Numbered from the stretch's first letter, positions 1-12,982 are shown. The stretch is 64,000 nt of DNA from Cristatella mucedo (GCA_009760855.2 WPIO01000043.1:1428001-1492000), one strand, 5' to 3'. The notes: generated from the sequence alone by a model not told the origin. Made by a program: numbers and translations.

Positions 1-269
1 AATAGTAAATGCCATAACTTCTATACTAGATCACTTCTTGCCTATCTGCTGTGGTTCTCTATCAGCATATCGCAGCATATTTATTGTGGCATATTGACTG
101 CTGCGAGATTCTGTCACTCGCCTTTAAAATCTTCCATAGCTCCCGCCTGCTCATGCCTCACTTTTTGGAACTCGTTTCTTATCAGGTCGCGTCGCCGTCG
201 CATCACCTTTTTAAAAGCACACCATTTTCCGGATCGTCTCAAATGCAGCTTTACACCACTCCTCACCTA

Positions 270-745
270 CTTTCATTGGATTAACATCAAGCAGCGTATC
301 GAATTCAAGGTATTATCACTCACGTGTAGGCTTCATTCTCTTTACGATACCAATCGCAATAACAGTAAGATGTATGCATAGCACCCTAAGGCAACACAGT
401 CTTTTTCTAGGTTCTTTATAGATGCTGTAGAGAAAGTGTGTGCCTGTATATTCGTTGCTTTTCGCATGCTGAGTGTCCGCATGCATGAGCATGAAGCATG
501 AACATGAAGCATGAACAAGCACTGATTTAGATCTACCTACCCATCTGAACTACTTCCCAATAGTCTAGGCGTTGTACCGCCTGGCAGTCTGACTCCAGTC
601 GCTTAGCTGTGCCTTTAACCACAATCGAATTCTTTAGAGACCGTACATTTAGTTCGCATGCTCGCAAAGTCTGGAACTCGCTGCCGACTGACGATATGAA
701 ATCTCATGACTTGAGGGTATTTAAAAGGAATCTATAATCCTGCCT
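270..745 (+). mobile_element. Two degraded LINE fragments
   Basis: 270-350 resembles the LINE-A segment encoding the QRI-F-VLSLT-R-LHSL region, and about 570-745 resembles its C-terminal coding end (phrase about a GDRAF...WNSLP motif), both with frameshifts. A short reverse tail-like piece sits at about 375-420. Confidence 0.6.
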
Positions 746-819
746 GTTCCTCCTAGCAATGGCTCTGTCCACGTGAAATGTCTTTTACATATCATGCATA
801 CTGCACCTGTGCAAGTCAG

Positions 820-1612
820 AATAATAATAATAATAACAACAATGACACTCTTGATAAAGGGCCTCAGAGAACTCAATCTCTTTCTAGGCGCTTTACAATT
901 GCTGCGAAGGAAACACGGTCGGATGGTTAGTAGTAGCATGCTCAATAAACAACAAGAATACCATGGTTAGGGGTGACATGCAAAGGGTCAGCATGCAAGT
1001 ATGGTTACTGGCAGCATGCACAGATTCAGCCCGCACAAGCACATAAATGACGAATCACAGGGCTCCACTAAATGCTGTCATAAATAGGTGCGTTTTTAGT
1101 TTCTTTTTAAATGTGGTCAAGTCATGGGATGCCGTGACGGAAGTCGGGAGTGAGTTCCAGGCTTTGGGAGCATGCAAACGAAAGGCTCTCAGAGGATTTG
1201 AGGTTTGTACGAGGTTAATGTAAGCAATTAGACTCCGAAAAGCGAGTGTTACGGTACTTAGCCTGACGGGGCAGTATATATGATAAGTAGGCTGGAGCCA
1301 AAGAATGAAGGGACCTAAAAGTGAGCGGCAAAACCCTAAAAGTCGTTGCGTTGCTTGATTGGGAGCTGGTGCAGGTCGGCAAGAACCCGTATGCTATTGC
1401 AACTGCGAAGCTCACGACAGACAAGCCTAGCTGTAGAGTTTTGCACTGGCTGCAAGAGCCTGATTGCGCAGGTCGGTAGACCAGCAAGTAGCGAGTTACA
1501 GAAGTCAAGACGGGATGTCACAACTGCATGGACCAACTTTGATGCGGTATCCTTATCTAAACATATCCGAATTTTAGCAATGCTATGTAGCTTAAAGTAG
1601 GCAGACTTGTCC
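820..1612 (-). mobile_element. LINE-A copy, 5'-truncated, reverse
   Basis: Starts with an AAT run at the low-coordinate end (its 3' tail), then the conserved tail stem-loop, the 3' UTR, and the C-terminal coding region with several frameshifts. Dead fragment. Confidence 0.8.
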
Positions 1613-1639
1613 AGACTCATAAATAACTAGTTAAAAATG

Positions 1640-2070
1640 CTCCTTCAGCATATGCACACAAGGAATTGAAATACATTTAGTTCTACCAGTGCTCAGTATC
1701 CGCAAACTTTGGGATCTCGCAGGAACTCAAGTGAGTGGTAATGACCCAAAGTTCATTGGTAACTGAGTTTCGAGACTTTATGCTATTCGGATTACTACAC
1801 CTAGCCCGTGTTGTCCTCAGAACGGGCTTTCGGAGCGATTCATCCAGACCGCGATAGCAACTGTGAGCCAAACGCTAAGCGAGCGTGGGCGAACCCATGA
1901 GGGCAGCCTTTCGCACAATGAGGAGCGTGCCCGTTGGGAATGGACTTCCTACGCCGGCTATTTTACTGCAGCCTCACCGGTTGAGGACCGTATTGCCTCT
2001 TGGTGAGTAAGCATCTGTGCTTTGCTTGCCAGTCCATCAGCGGATCGCCGACTGTTTGGTGCTAGACTAG
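1640..2070. other. No feature recognised
   Basis: Unique-looking sequence between two LINE fragments; no ORF or RNA signature I can support. Confidence 0.6.
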
Positions 2071-2127
2071 GTGGCAATGACGGCCCAGAAGAGACTATTG
2101 AGTATTAATTTATTGTTATGCAGATCT

Positions 2128-2978
2128 TATATGATTATATTCCAAAGTGACCTCTCGTTAGACGACCACATCAGCTCTACAGTCAAATCTGCCTACTTTC
2201 AGCTACACAACATTGCTAGAATTCGGGCTTGTTTAGATAAGGATACCACGTCCAAGTTGGTCCATGCATTCGTGACATCCCGTCTCGACTTCTGCAACTT
2301 ACTGCTTACTGGCCTACCGGCATGTGCGATCAGGCGATTGCAGCTGGTGCAAAACTCTACAGCTAGGCTTGTCTGTCGTGAGCGTAGCAGTTGCCACATC
2401 ACACCACTTCTCGCCGACCTGCATTGGCTACCAGTGAGGCAACGGATTGACTTCAAGGTTTTGTCGCTCACTTTTTTGTCACGTCATTTTTTGGCTCCAG
2501 CCTATCTGTCAGGTTTACTCCCCCACCAGGCCAAGCATCGTACCACCCGCTTTTCGGAATCCAACAGTCTACCAATACCTCGCACAAAACCTCTATCTTT
2601 TGGAGACCGTGCATTTAGTTCGTATGCTCCCAAAGCCTGGAACTCACTCCCGACTTTCGCCAGAATATCCCCTGACTTGACCACATTTAACAAGAACTTA
2701 AAAACACACTTATTTAGGACAGCATTTAGTGGGTCCCTGTGATTTGTCATTCATGTGCTTGTGCGTGCTGACACTGTGCACGCTGCCACTAACCACATTT
2801 GCATGCTGACCCTGTGCATGTCATCCCTAACCATGATATTCATGTTGCTTGTTTATCAAGCATGATATTACTCACCATTCAATTGCATTTCTCTTTGCAG
2901 CAAATATAAAGCGCCTAGAAAGAGATTTAGTTCTCCGAGGTCGCTTTATCAAGTGCATTATTATTATTATTATGATCA
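2128..2978 (+). mobile_element. LINE-A copy, 5'-truncated
   Basis: Open C-terminal coding part (to the stop near 2742), with [20 protein letters not shown], then VTSRLDFCN and PKAWNSLPT motifs, followed by the 3' UTR with TGC-rich direct repeats, the tail stem-loop, and ATT units near 2965. Lacks the reverse transcriptase core. Confidence 0.9.
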
Positions 2979-2979
2979 A

Positions 2980-3285
2980 AATTATGTATCTTATCGTTGC
3001 ATGTTAACACTAACCAGTTAAAATGCTTTCTTTCTGATGCATGCAAAGTTTCTTGACGGGCATACAGTTTTCTAACGCGTTGTAAAATGTTTATTTATTC
3101 TTATCGTTAAAATTATTCGGCTATATTCCGAGTTTTAAAACGTCGCCGCCGCTTCCTTGATAATTAAACGGATTATAACTCTAGAATGACACTAAACACT
3201 AGCCGATAATCCGGCAAATTATTCACCTACAGATGTTTAGCAAGACCCAATTGGATTTAAGCGACGTCAATCCGGCATTAACGCC
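2980..3285. other. No feature recognised
   Basis: AT-rich spacer between the LINE tail and the CpG-dense block. Confidence 0.6.
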
Positions 3286-3289
3286 GATC

Positions 3290-4800
3290 GGCTGACGGAA
3301 GAGGGAGGAATTGCATTCGAAACGCTTCCGCCGGGCATTTTGAAAGAAAAAACTCAGCTCAACTCCGAACTGCTAGCCAGCCGAGTGGAGGTGAGCTGAG
3401 TTCTTGATCGCCAATCCTCTTTACACCGACCGCTGCTATTCGGCGGGTCGGCTTGGGCTCGCGCGTTCGCGGTCTTGCGAATTTCACTCTCAAAAGCGGA
3501 ATCCGGCGGAAGCCAAAGCGGAGGCTTGAGCGCAAGGCCTTTTCGTGTGCAGCGAACGCGCTGCTCGACGAAATGCGGGAGCGCCGAGCGCTCTCTGCGC
3601 CGAAATGCCGCGAGCGCGGCAATCTGGCTTCCCGCGCCGGATGCCCGCACCTGGTGGCGAACGCGCGCGCCGCCGCATGCCGAATGCGAGGGAGAGCGCC
3701 TGCAGTCGCGCAGCCGGACGAACGAGCCGCCTTCCTCGTCGAGCCGAGGAGACGCGGAGCGCTTCCCGCAATCCGCTGCTGCGGCACTACCGCGCGGAGC
3801 ACGCGCCCTGCCGGCTGGAGCGTGCGCCCAGCCGCGCTAGCTGGCACGGGGTCTTCGCTGCGGCGGCCCGCCTCCAAAAGTACGCGCGATCCCGGGTTTT
3901 TTATTGCGGTAAAATGACGAAAAAAGCCGAAACCGTCCAAGTCGCCGACGGTGACATTAACCTTTTCGTAGCGCGAGCTGTCGGTAATGCCCGAGCGGTA
4001 ATTCGGGCGCAATTATTTCCGCGGAAGCGTGCTTCCGGCGAGAGCGACCCCAAGCAGACCCGGTCGACCGTAGGCCGGTGAGGTTCAAGGACGAGGACAG
4101 GCCGCGCTCAGCCAACTGTCTGAGGGTGTAACGAACGCTAGAAACATCCAGCGGCCGGCTAGCAGCCGCGGTTCGACGTGACGCATCGTGAGTATCGCTC
4201 AGAGTCGGCACGGGCGCTGCGTCCTCGTCGATGCGCGCCGCTCGCACCAGCGGCGTCGCTCGCTAGCTCGCCCGGCGGCCGGCCCAGAGCGTGCGCTCGC
4301 TTTCAGCTTATCTCCCGCCAGGCGACGGAGACCCGAGTCGTCGTGACCTAGTAAGAGCTGACCGATTGCCGACGGGCGTGCGCCGGCGTCGTGCGATAAT
4401 AATATTGCACTTGATCCATACTGGATCGCCGCTGCACCTCTGGCTGCCTGGCGCTGGCTCGGCTGGCCGGCGCTTTCCATCTGTAGCGCGATTTACTTCA
4501 AATTGCCAGCCATCAGGATGGGGAGTGTTGCTGCCCCGTGGGGGGGATGGAGGGGGTGGCGGTCGGTTAGCAACCGGCTATTGCTTGAGCGTGCTGAGGC
4601 GGCACGTCGGAGCTGGGACGGTGGTTACCTGCCTCCGCGGCCGGACTAGCGAGCGTTCTAATGGCGCCGCTCGTTCTAATGCCCTTATCCGTAGCGCTCC
4701 GCCACAGGCTGCCAGCTGCCCGCCGGCCGAGCGGGTGCTGCTGCTGCTGCTGGCAGTGACGGTGTGTCCATGCGGCTTATCTCTACATTGAGCCAGCGAT
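3290..4800. promoter_or_regulatory. CpG-dense block (candidate CpG island)
   Basis: CG dinucleotides are visibly far denser here than in the surrounding sequence, and long ORFs open on both strands simply because stop codons are rare. A CTG run lies at about 4737-4755. No protein or RNA family is recognised. The simplest reading is an unmethylated promoter-type region, for a gene whose exons I cannot see, or a distal 5' exon of a neighbour. Confidence 0.4.
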
Positions 4801-5658
4801 ATGAGTCGAGTGCCGTCACTAGCGTAGAGATGGACTTGCTACTCGCGTGGGTGTTAATTGGAAGCGCGCTGGAGTCGGTGTCGCTGTCGATGTTGGATCG
4901 ACTTGCTCAACCGCGCTCGGCTCGCTACGTGTACTTAGTTATTGATTCACTCAGTCGGCAGTCCTCGTCCCCGAGTCGTGACTATTTGATGGGGCAGACG
5001 AAGCATTCCTCGTGGGAGATAACCACTCTTGGCCGGCAGCTTGTGGCCCACTAGTCGGCTTTGTCGATACACGGTGAGCAGAGATTCCATGAGATTTGTA
5101 CAAGATAGGCAATGTTGCAGGGCGAGCTTTCGTCATTTCGTGATTCGCAGGCCCACAGTTTTTCCGAGTAATCCTTTCGGAGCTGATGGCCACGAAGTAC
5201 CAATCGAATGCTAGTTTTCAACAGTTGCATTGATTTGTAGTGCGTCGTGTTTTTTGAACCACTCGGTCAGTACCCTATTCTATATAGAATAAGGCTTCTG
5301 GTAGGCTATTACTGATCGAAGAATAAACTAGCACCTGCTCTAGCGTCAGCATTGTCGCAGAGTTCTGGTGGTGCGATGTGCTGCCGTCATTCGAATCGTG
5401 AGCATAATAGTAATAATAATAACAATAATAATAGTAATAATAATAGTACATTTTTTATAGTGCCCTTAGAGAACTCGATCTCTTTCTAGCATGATCGACT
5501 GGTAAGTGGTAATGCTGAGTTGTAGATTGTTGCCTAGTGAGACATAGCGTTAAAGTGTCTAGCAGGAGGCTGCACTTACTTAGGAGTTTGCATGTGTGCA
5601 ACACTTGTGTATGTGAGTGTGACTTGCCGGAGTGCAATAGGTAAGTATAACACCAGGA

Positions 5659-5693
<35 letters not shown>

Positions 5694-5900
5694 TATGTGT
5701 GTGTATGTGTCTGTGTGTGTTTAGGCACATGGATTTGTGCAAATAAAAAATGTGAGTGAACATTCTTATACTTGTATCTAATAACAATAATAGTAATAAT
5801 AATAATAATAATAGTAATAATAGTGCACTTGTAAAGCAGCCTCAGAGAACTGAATCTCTTTCATGGCACTTTACAGATGCAGTGAGTACATAAGCATATG
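4800..5900. repeat. Spacer with LINE-tail remnants and GT microsatellite
   Basis: Two AAT-rich, reverse LINE-A-like tails (about 5405-5500 and 5765-5880) flank a GT tract at 5660-5725. 4800-5400 shows nothing else. Confidence 0.6.
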
Positions 5901-6268
5901 CTTGCTTGTCTGACGATGTATGTATGGATAAGCGCAGCCAGGATTAAGCTAAGGATAGGGCCAGTTCTTGACCTTGCTTGAGGCAGTCGATCGTAGAAAG
6001 GCTGAATAGGTGAGCCGTGCAGGGAGCAGCCCGGCATGTCATTTCTTGAAAGTCCAAGGGGTCCAGGTCCAAGGGGGTGAGGAGTCAAAGGGACCATGTG
6101 GTGTTCCGGAAAGGGCTCAGCACACGTGTCTGTTAACCTGAGGGGAGAGGTTTGCTCTAGTTGGTCGCCCCAGATAGATGCGATAATCCCTTAGTGATAA
6201 CTGCAAGCAGCCGAAAGGGCTCTTCTGCTTCTTAATAAATGAGGCTTTTGGATCAGCCGACTTTTAAG

Positions 6269-6440
6269 TTATTTTGCTTTACCGAGAATATCCTTCAGGT
6301 AAGGAAGCACTTGGACAGCATCGAGGCACTGTTGGGCAGCATCTGGAAATTTGATGCCTTCAGTTGGCCTCTGCAGGATATCAGAAATTAGTCTGGAATG
6401 TAGGTCTTCAGGAGGGCCAAATGCAGCTGCTGATGGGAAG
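6269..6440 (-). CDS. Candidate terminal exon of an unidentified minus-strand gene
   Basis: Read on the minus strand from 6440 it encodes FPSAAAFGPPEDLHSRLISD, ILQRPTEGIKFPDAAQQC, LDAVQVLPYLKDILGKAK and a TAA at 6269-6271. The composition is that of an ordinary folded, helical protein C-terminus and is unlike the repeats around it. The acceptor choice (cacctag before 6440) is the one whose phase matches the candidate exon 6634-6756; an alternative cag at 6426 would not. I do not recognise the family. A degraded SINE-like stretch follows at about 6170-6265. Confidence 0.35.
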
Positions 6441-6633
6441 CTAGGTGCCGGCAGTGGGAAGTCCTTTGGTTTTCTTTTCTCTGCTTCCCCCCTCCCCAAT
6501 GCTTGCTCCCCTCTCTCCCTCTCGTGTGGCACGCGGGACCGAAGCCACAGGCAGGGCAGAGAGAGCGGTGCAGAGCCTTCCTTGCTCGCGGATCATGCTG
6601 CGGCCATGCTACCATCTGCTCGATACTTTGCAC

Positions 6634-6756
6634 CTTAGTGAATAATGTAGCTCAAACGTCAGCCGAATTTTTGTAGCACTAAACATTCCAAAGGGATTTT
6701 GCTGTGTCGCTGGATAGAAGCAGAATACGTCCCCATCGATTTTGAACCAGAAATCT
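6634..6756 (-). CDS. Candidate internal exon of the same unidentified minus-strand gene
   Basis: Bounded on the minus strand by a tttggtttcag acceptor (after 6756) and a GTGCAAAG donor (before 6634). Encodes DFWFKIDGDVFCFYPATQQN, PFGMFSATKI and RLTFELHYSL. It looks beta-strand rich with many aromatics. The phase (2 in, 2 out) joins correctly to 6269-6440. Function unknown; the joined reading is an inference from phase and composition only. Confidence 0.35.
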
Positions 6757-7204
6757 CTGAAACCAAAAGTGCCCAAGTCAGCCCTTTCCACCATGGAATG
6801 GTTTTTATTTGTAGCCTGCCCTCGATTGGCTATGCACTAGTGGAAGGCGCTTCTGTTTAGGTCGCATGTGATGTCTGTCGGTCAAGGCTTTACCCCAGGT
6901 AGACTTAAACCAAGGGAGGTCTGGGGCCGGCTACCATGGCTCATGGACCACCAGATACCAGATACCACTCCTCGGTGGCTGCTTTGGTAGCCGCACGGAC
7001 GTCTAGGAAAAAAGTATAGGCTTAAACACAATTTTCGGTCCAGAGTGAAATGGAGGGGCCACAAACAGGTGAGCAGACAGGTATGCAGGTAGGTATATAG
7101 GTAGGTATGTAGGTAGGTAGGTGAGCCGAAAGGTAGATAGGTGAACACACAGGTATGCAGGTGAGCAGACAGGTAGTTAGATTCTGAAAAGCGGGTGAAA
7201 CGAA

Positions 7205-7385
7205 GCTTAGTCTTTGCATGCTGACCCTGTGCATGTCACCCCTTACCATGATATTCATTTTGTTTGTTTATCAAGCATGATATTGCTCACCATTCAATTG
7301 CATTTCCCTTTGCAGCAAATGTAAAGCGCCTAGAGAGAGATTGAGTTCTCTGAGGGCGCTTTATCAAGTGCATTATTATATTATA
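7205..7385 (+). mobile_element. LINE-A 3' tail
   Basis: Only the 3' UTR end with the stem-loop and an ATT-rich terminus; it abuts a reverse LINE-A copy tail to body. Confidence 0.85.
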
Positions 7386-7387
7386 TC

Positions 7388-9285
7388 ATTATTGTAGTCT
7401 GCTGGGGAAGTAGATCTGATAGGTAGGTTGGAGCCAAAGAATGAAGGAACCTGAAAATGAGTGACAAAACCTTGAATTCGATGCGTTGCTTGACTGGAAG
7501 CCAGTGCAGATCGGCGAGAAGTGATGTGATGTGACAACTGCCATGCTCACGACAGACAAGCCAAGCTGCAGAGTTTGCACGAACAGTAAGCACGAGAGTG
7601 CACAGACCGGTAGGCCAGCAAGCAGTGAGTTACAGAAGTCAAGATGGGATGTCACAAATGCATGGATCAATTTAGACGTGGTATCCCTGCCTAAGCAAAC
7701 CCGAATTTTAGCAATGTTGTGTAGCTGAAAGTAAGCAGACTTGACTGTGGAGCTGATGTGGTCGTCTAATAAAAATCACTTTGGAACATGATACGTAGAT
7801 TTCATTCAGATTCAACAGGAGATGTGCTGGCAGAGCCGATTTTGAGCGTGACCCTTTCCAATTTTCTAATCGCTTGGTTTGCCCATAACTAGTAAGTTCA
7901 TTTTATCATCATTCAATTTAAGAAAGTTTGCTGCCATCCATATGCAGATGTTTATCAATAAATGCAGCAAGAGTTGAGAAAATTAGACTGCAGGGAGGCT
8001 GGGAGGGATCAAAGCAAAGGTACAACGGAGTGTCGGCTGGGAGGGGTTAAACAAAGGTGCACCTGAGTGTCATCTGCATATAAATGAAAGCCTAGCTTGT
8101 GCTTGGCAATCGCATCGGCAAGAAGGAGAGTATACACCGTGAAAAGAACGAAACCAAACTCAAATCCCTGAGGTACCCCATACTTAAGTGGTTCCTCGGA
8201 CGATCTTTGTCCATTCACTTCACTACTCTGGAGTCTCTCACTAGGATAGGACCCGAGCCATTGCGGCGGTGAGTTCCCGTGATGCCCAGGCGAGATGAGA
8301 GGTGCTCAAGAAGGACTCGATAGTATCAAAAGCTGCCGGAAGATCGAGCAAAACAAGCAGAGATACTCTACCCATGTCTGCATCCCTAAGTAGGTCGCTG
8401 TACATCCGAAGGAATGATTACTCTGTGGAGAACCAGACTGGAACTTACTAGCAAGGTTTGAAGTTTTAATATATGAGTTTATCTTGTCTGCCACGACTCG
8501 TTCCAGTGTCTTTGATAGGAACGGTAGAAGGGAGACTGCACGGAAGTTCTCTGGGTCTAGTGTTGCATTCTTGAGTAGTGGCCTGACTACAGCCTTTTTG
8601 AAAGGTGCTGGGACATGACCTGAGGCTAATGACATATTAATGATGTTACTTATGCATGGCAGCAGCAGATCAATGGATTGTAGAAGCAGGACAGTGGGAA
8701 TAGAGTCCAGTGTACCAGTTGTCTTCTTTGATCAGGATATAAACTTCAGGACGAGGTCACTAGTGACCTGCTTGAATGTAAACATTAAGGTGCCGTATGG
8801 AATCGAGGGACCTGATTCCAGGGGGGACGCTGCCATCTTAGGGATGGACTCCCTGATCTTGTTGACAAAGAAGCTAGAGAAGGGATCAGCTAGATCATCA
8901 CAGGGAACACTAGGTAAGGAGCTAACATGGGAGCAGTTAAGGAGATGGTTGATCGTCGACATCAGTATTTTTGGATTGTGCATCTGTGATTCAACAATGT
9001 TTTTATAGAAGCTAGACTTGGCCTTTGCTAGGTTCGATTGATACGATCTACAGTAGTTCTCATATGCCTGTCGATGGATAGCCAGTCCTGATCGTTTGAA
9101 TGTTTTTTCAAGCTTACACTTTGCAGACCTAGCTAGTTTAATGTCGGTGGTAAACCATAGGCCGTCTGGGCGAGGGCGCACAGTGAGCCTTGTCAGAGGT
9201 GCAAGCTCGTCGAGCGTGTCAGCTAGTGACGTGTTAATAACAATTATAGGTATAGGTCGTTTGTATTGAGCCCTAACCAAACTGA
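7388..9285 (-). mobile_element. LINE-A copy with linker and reverse transcriptase region, broken
   Basis: The longest copy upstream of the RT core. On the minus strand: a linker region (9280-8732), then RT motifs including PVPLLKN-type motif 0/1 and LPFLSKTLERVVADKINSYI (8635-8306), the GVPQG motif and the HLYADDTQ catalytic box (8218-8009), then C-terminal pieces to 7390. At least three frame breaks and internal deletions; not active. The family belongs with the L2/CR1/Jockey-like non-LTR group by motif style; the exact clade is not determined. Confidence 0.85.
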
Positions 9286-9294
9286 ATATCTGCT

Positions 9295-9425
9295 GCCCTG
9301 GTTTTCCCTGGGAGTAAGGTGCTCACCTTTACGACCGAGGTCGTGGGCTCGAGCCCTGTGGCAGCTGTGAAGCGCTAGGATCGAGATTCAGTATTCTTAG
9401 AGCGCTAGACAAATGAAATAAATAA

Positions 9426-9430
<5 letters not shown>
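9295..9430 (+). mobile_element. SINE-2 copy, degraded
   Basis: tRNA-like head with a box-B-like GGGCTCGAGCCC at about 9348, then a GCGCTAG...GAGATT...AGAGCGCTAGACAAATG tail resembling the LINE-A 3' end, followed by a TA microsatellite. Confidence 0.6.

Positions 9431-9492
<62 letters not shown>
9428..9492. repeat. TA microsatellite
   Basis: About 65 bp of almost perfect TA repeat. Confidence 0.95.
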
Positions 9493-9494
<2 letters not shown>

Positions 9495-9599
9495 CAGGTA
9501 CTTTGCAACTGTCTGCCAGAGGCTTGCTGACATGTGTGGTATCAAGCATGCAAAAGCAAAACAAGGATCATGCTTAGTTAGGCCAGCATGGTAAAGCTA

Positions 9600-10015
9600 A
9601 ACATGTAGAAACATAGCGACCGGTTAGTAAGACCTTTAGCTTGTAACGTACAATGATTTATGCACAGGTACACACGAATGGCACACCTGAACAAAAAAAG
9701 TTCAGTGGGGGAAGTTAAAGCTCAAGGTTATTCCAGGTAAGAACCACTCGATGCACTTGAGCTGCAGGCTCGATCATCAAAAGATTTCAATTTATTCCGA
9801 GGACCGTTGAGATGACCAGATTCTGAACAGACTTGGTGGTTCGAGAGCAGTGTGGAAAAGCAACGAGGTCGGATAGGCAGGTCGGTGCAAGTAAGTGAAG
9901 AAGTCACGTGAAAGCCAGACTGAGGATCTTGAGAAATCGATTCGATAAGGAAATATTGATTCTTTGTGGTAATAGTGATTCTGTTAACTCGAGTATGGCC
10001 CCCTTGCACATTGGC
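9600..10015 (-). mobile_element. LINE-C 3' fragment, reverse
   Basis: Shares order and wording with 25880-26345: the same reverse segments around aaagatttcaattta, caggtcggtgcaagt-like and gaggatctt-like blocks. Minus strand encodes a worn RT C-terminus (LKSFDDRACSSSA). Confidence 0.6.
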
Positions 10016-10149
10016 AGGTCTTCGGAGCAGCTCTGTCATACTGTCGCTGGCTGGTGACATGCTCGTGACATCATTGTAGCCTCGTTAGTGGATGGTTTCC
10101 TCACAAGACGATTCAGTCAGTCAGTGTGTTGTCTGTGTGGTTGCCTGCC

Positions 10150-10450
<301 letters not shown>

Positions 10451-10454
10451 CTCA

Positions 10455-11660
10455 CTCCACGATCGTCTGTTGCATGGTTCTGTAGAGGGTGTGACAAGAT
10501 TTTGCATGACATATCTATGACACAGATCTGCAGTATATAGAGCCTGGAGCTCACCCAGAGGAGTTTTAGCTTGCAGCAGGGCTTCCGGTGGCTGCCTGTT
10601 CTTGTGGTTGGTTACTTGCTTGGCAGTCGGGTGGATGATGCTAGTGCATGCTGTGGATTCTTAGGTGGCATCGGTATTTCGCAGTCGCTGCTGCATGCTC
10701 ACACTAATGCAGTACATTGATTGTCCGTGTGAAGGCTGGCTGCAGCCGGGAAGGCTGGCCTGCAGACTGGCCTTCTGCCTCAGAAGCTGCTTGCTGGGGG
10801 TGGGGCAGGGTGACATGGCTGCCCCCAGGTGGCTGCCGTTGCTGCTGCCTAGTTTCTCGGTAATGCATGTTGAGGCTTAGGCTGCTGCTGCTGCTCGGGC
10901 TGCTTCGTGTGCAGGTAGGCGGAGGATGTGCACTGGCTGTATCAGGCTGGCAGCAGCAGCTGCCAGCCAGATACAGGCAGTGACTCAGCTGACGGCTGGC
11001 AGCAAACCTAAGGGCTCCCAACCCCCCCCCCCCCCGTCTGTCTGTTGAGCAATGGGCTGATTAATGAATGGCAGACTGACTCCCTGCCAGTCGGCTGTGG
11101 GGCTCGAACAATGGGCTTCGGCTGAAGGTTGAAGCCCGGCAGTCTGGCAGTCTGGCTGGCAGTGCACCGACACCATTCAGGCTTTCTGTGGTCTCTGCAC
11201 GGCCTCCGAGGCCCTCTCTTGTGAGGCAGGGGCTGCCAAAACCACAGCCCTTGGGCAGGCTGCCTCACGGCTGGCAGCTTCGAGGGGGGAGTTGGCAGCC
11301 GGTGGTGGGTGGGGGGGGGGAGGTAGCTTCGCTGGTCAGAACGTGTTGCCAGATGATTTGGGCACAGGGGAGACGCTGCCTTATTGCCCGGTGATCGACC
11401 AAGAACAAGAGTCCTCGAACGAGGTCGAGCCCTTGAGGACAATAAGAGCACCGAACAAAGGTGTGGCTCGCAGAGTGGCTGCCAGGCAGTGCCCGGCCGA
11501 ATGGCTCGGTGCTCTATTGCTCTGGCTCTTGTTCTTTTCTCTCCTCTCTCACCTCACCTCTCCTCTTGCTCCCTTCTCCTCTTACCTCTCTCACCTATCT
11601 AATCTCCTCTCTCACCTCTCTCTTCTCTCTCATCCTGCTCTCCTCTTTTTTCTCTCCACT
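10455..11660. other. Unassigned GC-rich sequence
   Basis: Contains many TGCCTG/GGCAG-type motifs, poly-C near 11025-11035 and poly-G near 11310-11320. ORFs on both strands are Gln/Ser/Pro rich and cannot be assigned. It could include disordered coding sequence of the candidate minus-strand gene. Confidence 0.4.
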
Positions 11661-11689
11661 TTCTTTCTTGCTCTCTCTCTCTCTCTCTC

Positions 11690-11885
11690 CTCTCACCCTT
11701 CTCTCCTCTCCTCTCACCCTTCTCTCCTCTCCTCTCACCCTTCTCTCCTCTCCTCTCACCCTTCTCTCCTCTCATCCTTCTCTCCTCTCACCCTTCTCTC
11801 CTCTCCTCTCACCCTTCTCTCCTCTCCTCTCACCCTTCTCTCCTCTCACCCTTCTTTCCTCTCCTCTTCCTTCTCTCCTCTTCTC
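11690..11885. repeat. Pyrimidine-rich minisatellite (CTCTCACCCTTCTCTCCT-type)
   Basis: About nine imperfect units of 15-21 bp built from CTCACCCTTCTCTCCTCTC, in a wider pyrimidine-rich strand (11530-11890). Confidence 0.9.
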
Positions 11886-12982
11886 TCTCTCTGCCTGCGG
11901 CCTTACCTGATGGTAGGTCGAGCTGCATTACCAGCAACTCATCATTTTGATAAATGTTTGCAGACGATCTGGCTGCTCGGGCAGGCAGCATGCAGTGCTT
12001 GCTCTCACCGAAGCCACTCGAGGAGGCCTTCTCCCTATAAGTAGGTCTCGATTTCTGTCTGTGGAGCAATGTCACTGACTGGCCCTCAGGCACGGCTGTG
12101 CAGCAGCCTGACGGCTTGGCCTGGGGGGGGGGAGTTGGAAATGGTATAAAGCCACGGGGCTGGGCTCACTGAGTGAACTACTAGATCCTTCTGGAACAAA
12201 GCCCCCCTCAGCCCCCTTTGAGCACCTTCTGTGTGTTTGCTTCGATGAAGAAAGGATTGGCAAAGTCTGGCATTTCGAGAGCCGTGCCCGTGCCGGCAAC
12301 TGCGGTGTCTTCACTTCCGGTGAAATGTTACCATCCTGGCGTGGCAAGTGCTGAGCATGGCCAGTGGCCATGTTGGAGCTAAATGCTGTTCTGTTGTGGT
12401 TTTCTTTGGGTGCAGGTATGAAGCCCAAGAAAAGAAATAAGATGCCAGCCTGATCCGTGAACCTAAGTCTTTAAAGATGTTTTGCGGTCAATATTATTAC
12501 ACAATCCTGATTACGCATGGTGAAAAAATTGAGTTCTTGCAAGATAGGATTACGGTTGACAAAGGATAGAGAGGAGAGATTATCAAGTTGTACTAGCATC
12601 ACTCCCTCTGCTTGTACAAAGAATGAGCTAATGGAAACTAGCTTGTTCTTTGGAGAGGACGATCTGCTCAGCCCGGCCATAGGGCAGTGAACTCATTTCT
12701 GGGCTTCATAACAATATCGCAGATCAAGATTGAGTTTGTAATTTACTCATTGTCATGATCACCTGGATATTCATTGCTTTTGTTAATAGCTATGTGCTAC
12801 ATACCTGCTTCCTTAGTAATGGTTGCTCGGGTCACGGGTTTCGTGTCACAATTGGGTGTTTTTTTATAGAGAATTCTATAAGGTTCTAGTAATGGAAATA
12901 TCGAGAACATTATAGAACCTTCCCACGAAAACCAATGTCAGCATGCGAGTACAAAATTAATTCCACAAATCAAAAGCAACAT

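Noticed and set aside
3359-4081. Overlapping long ORFs of 120-220 codons on both strands in the CpG-dense block
   Set aside because: High GC removes stop codons in all frames; Arg/Ala-rich, no motif, no agreement on strand.
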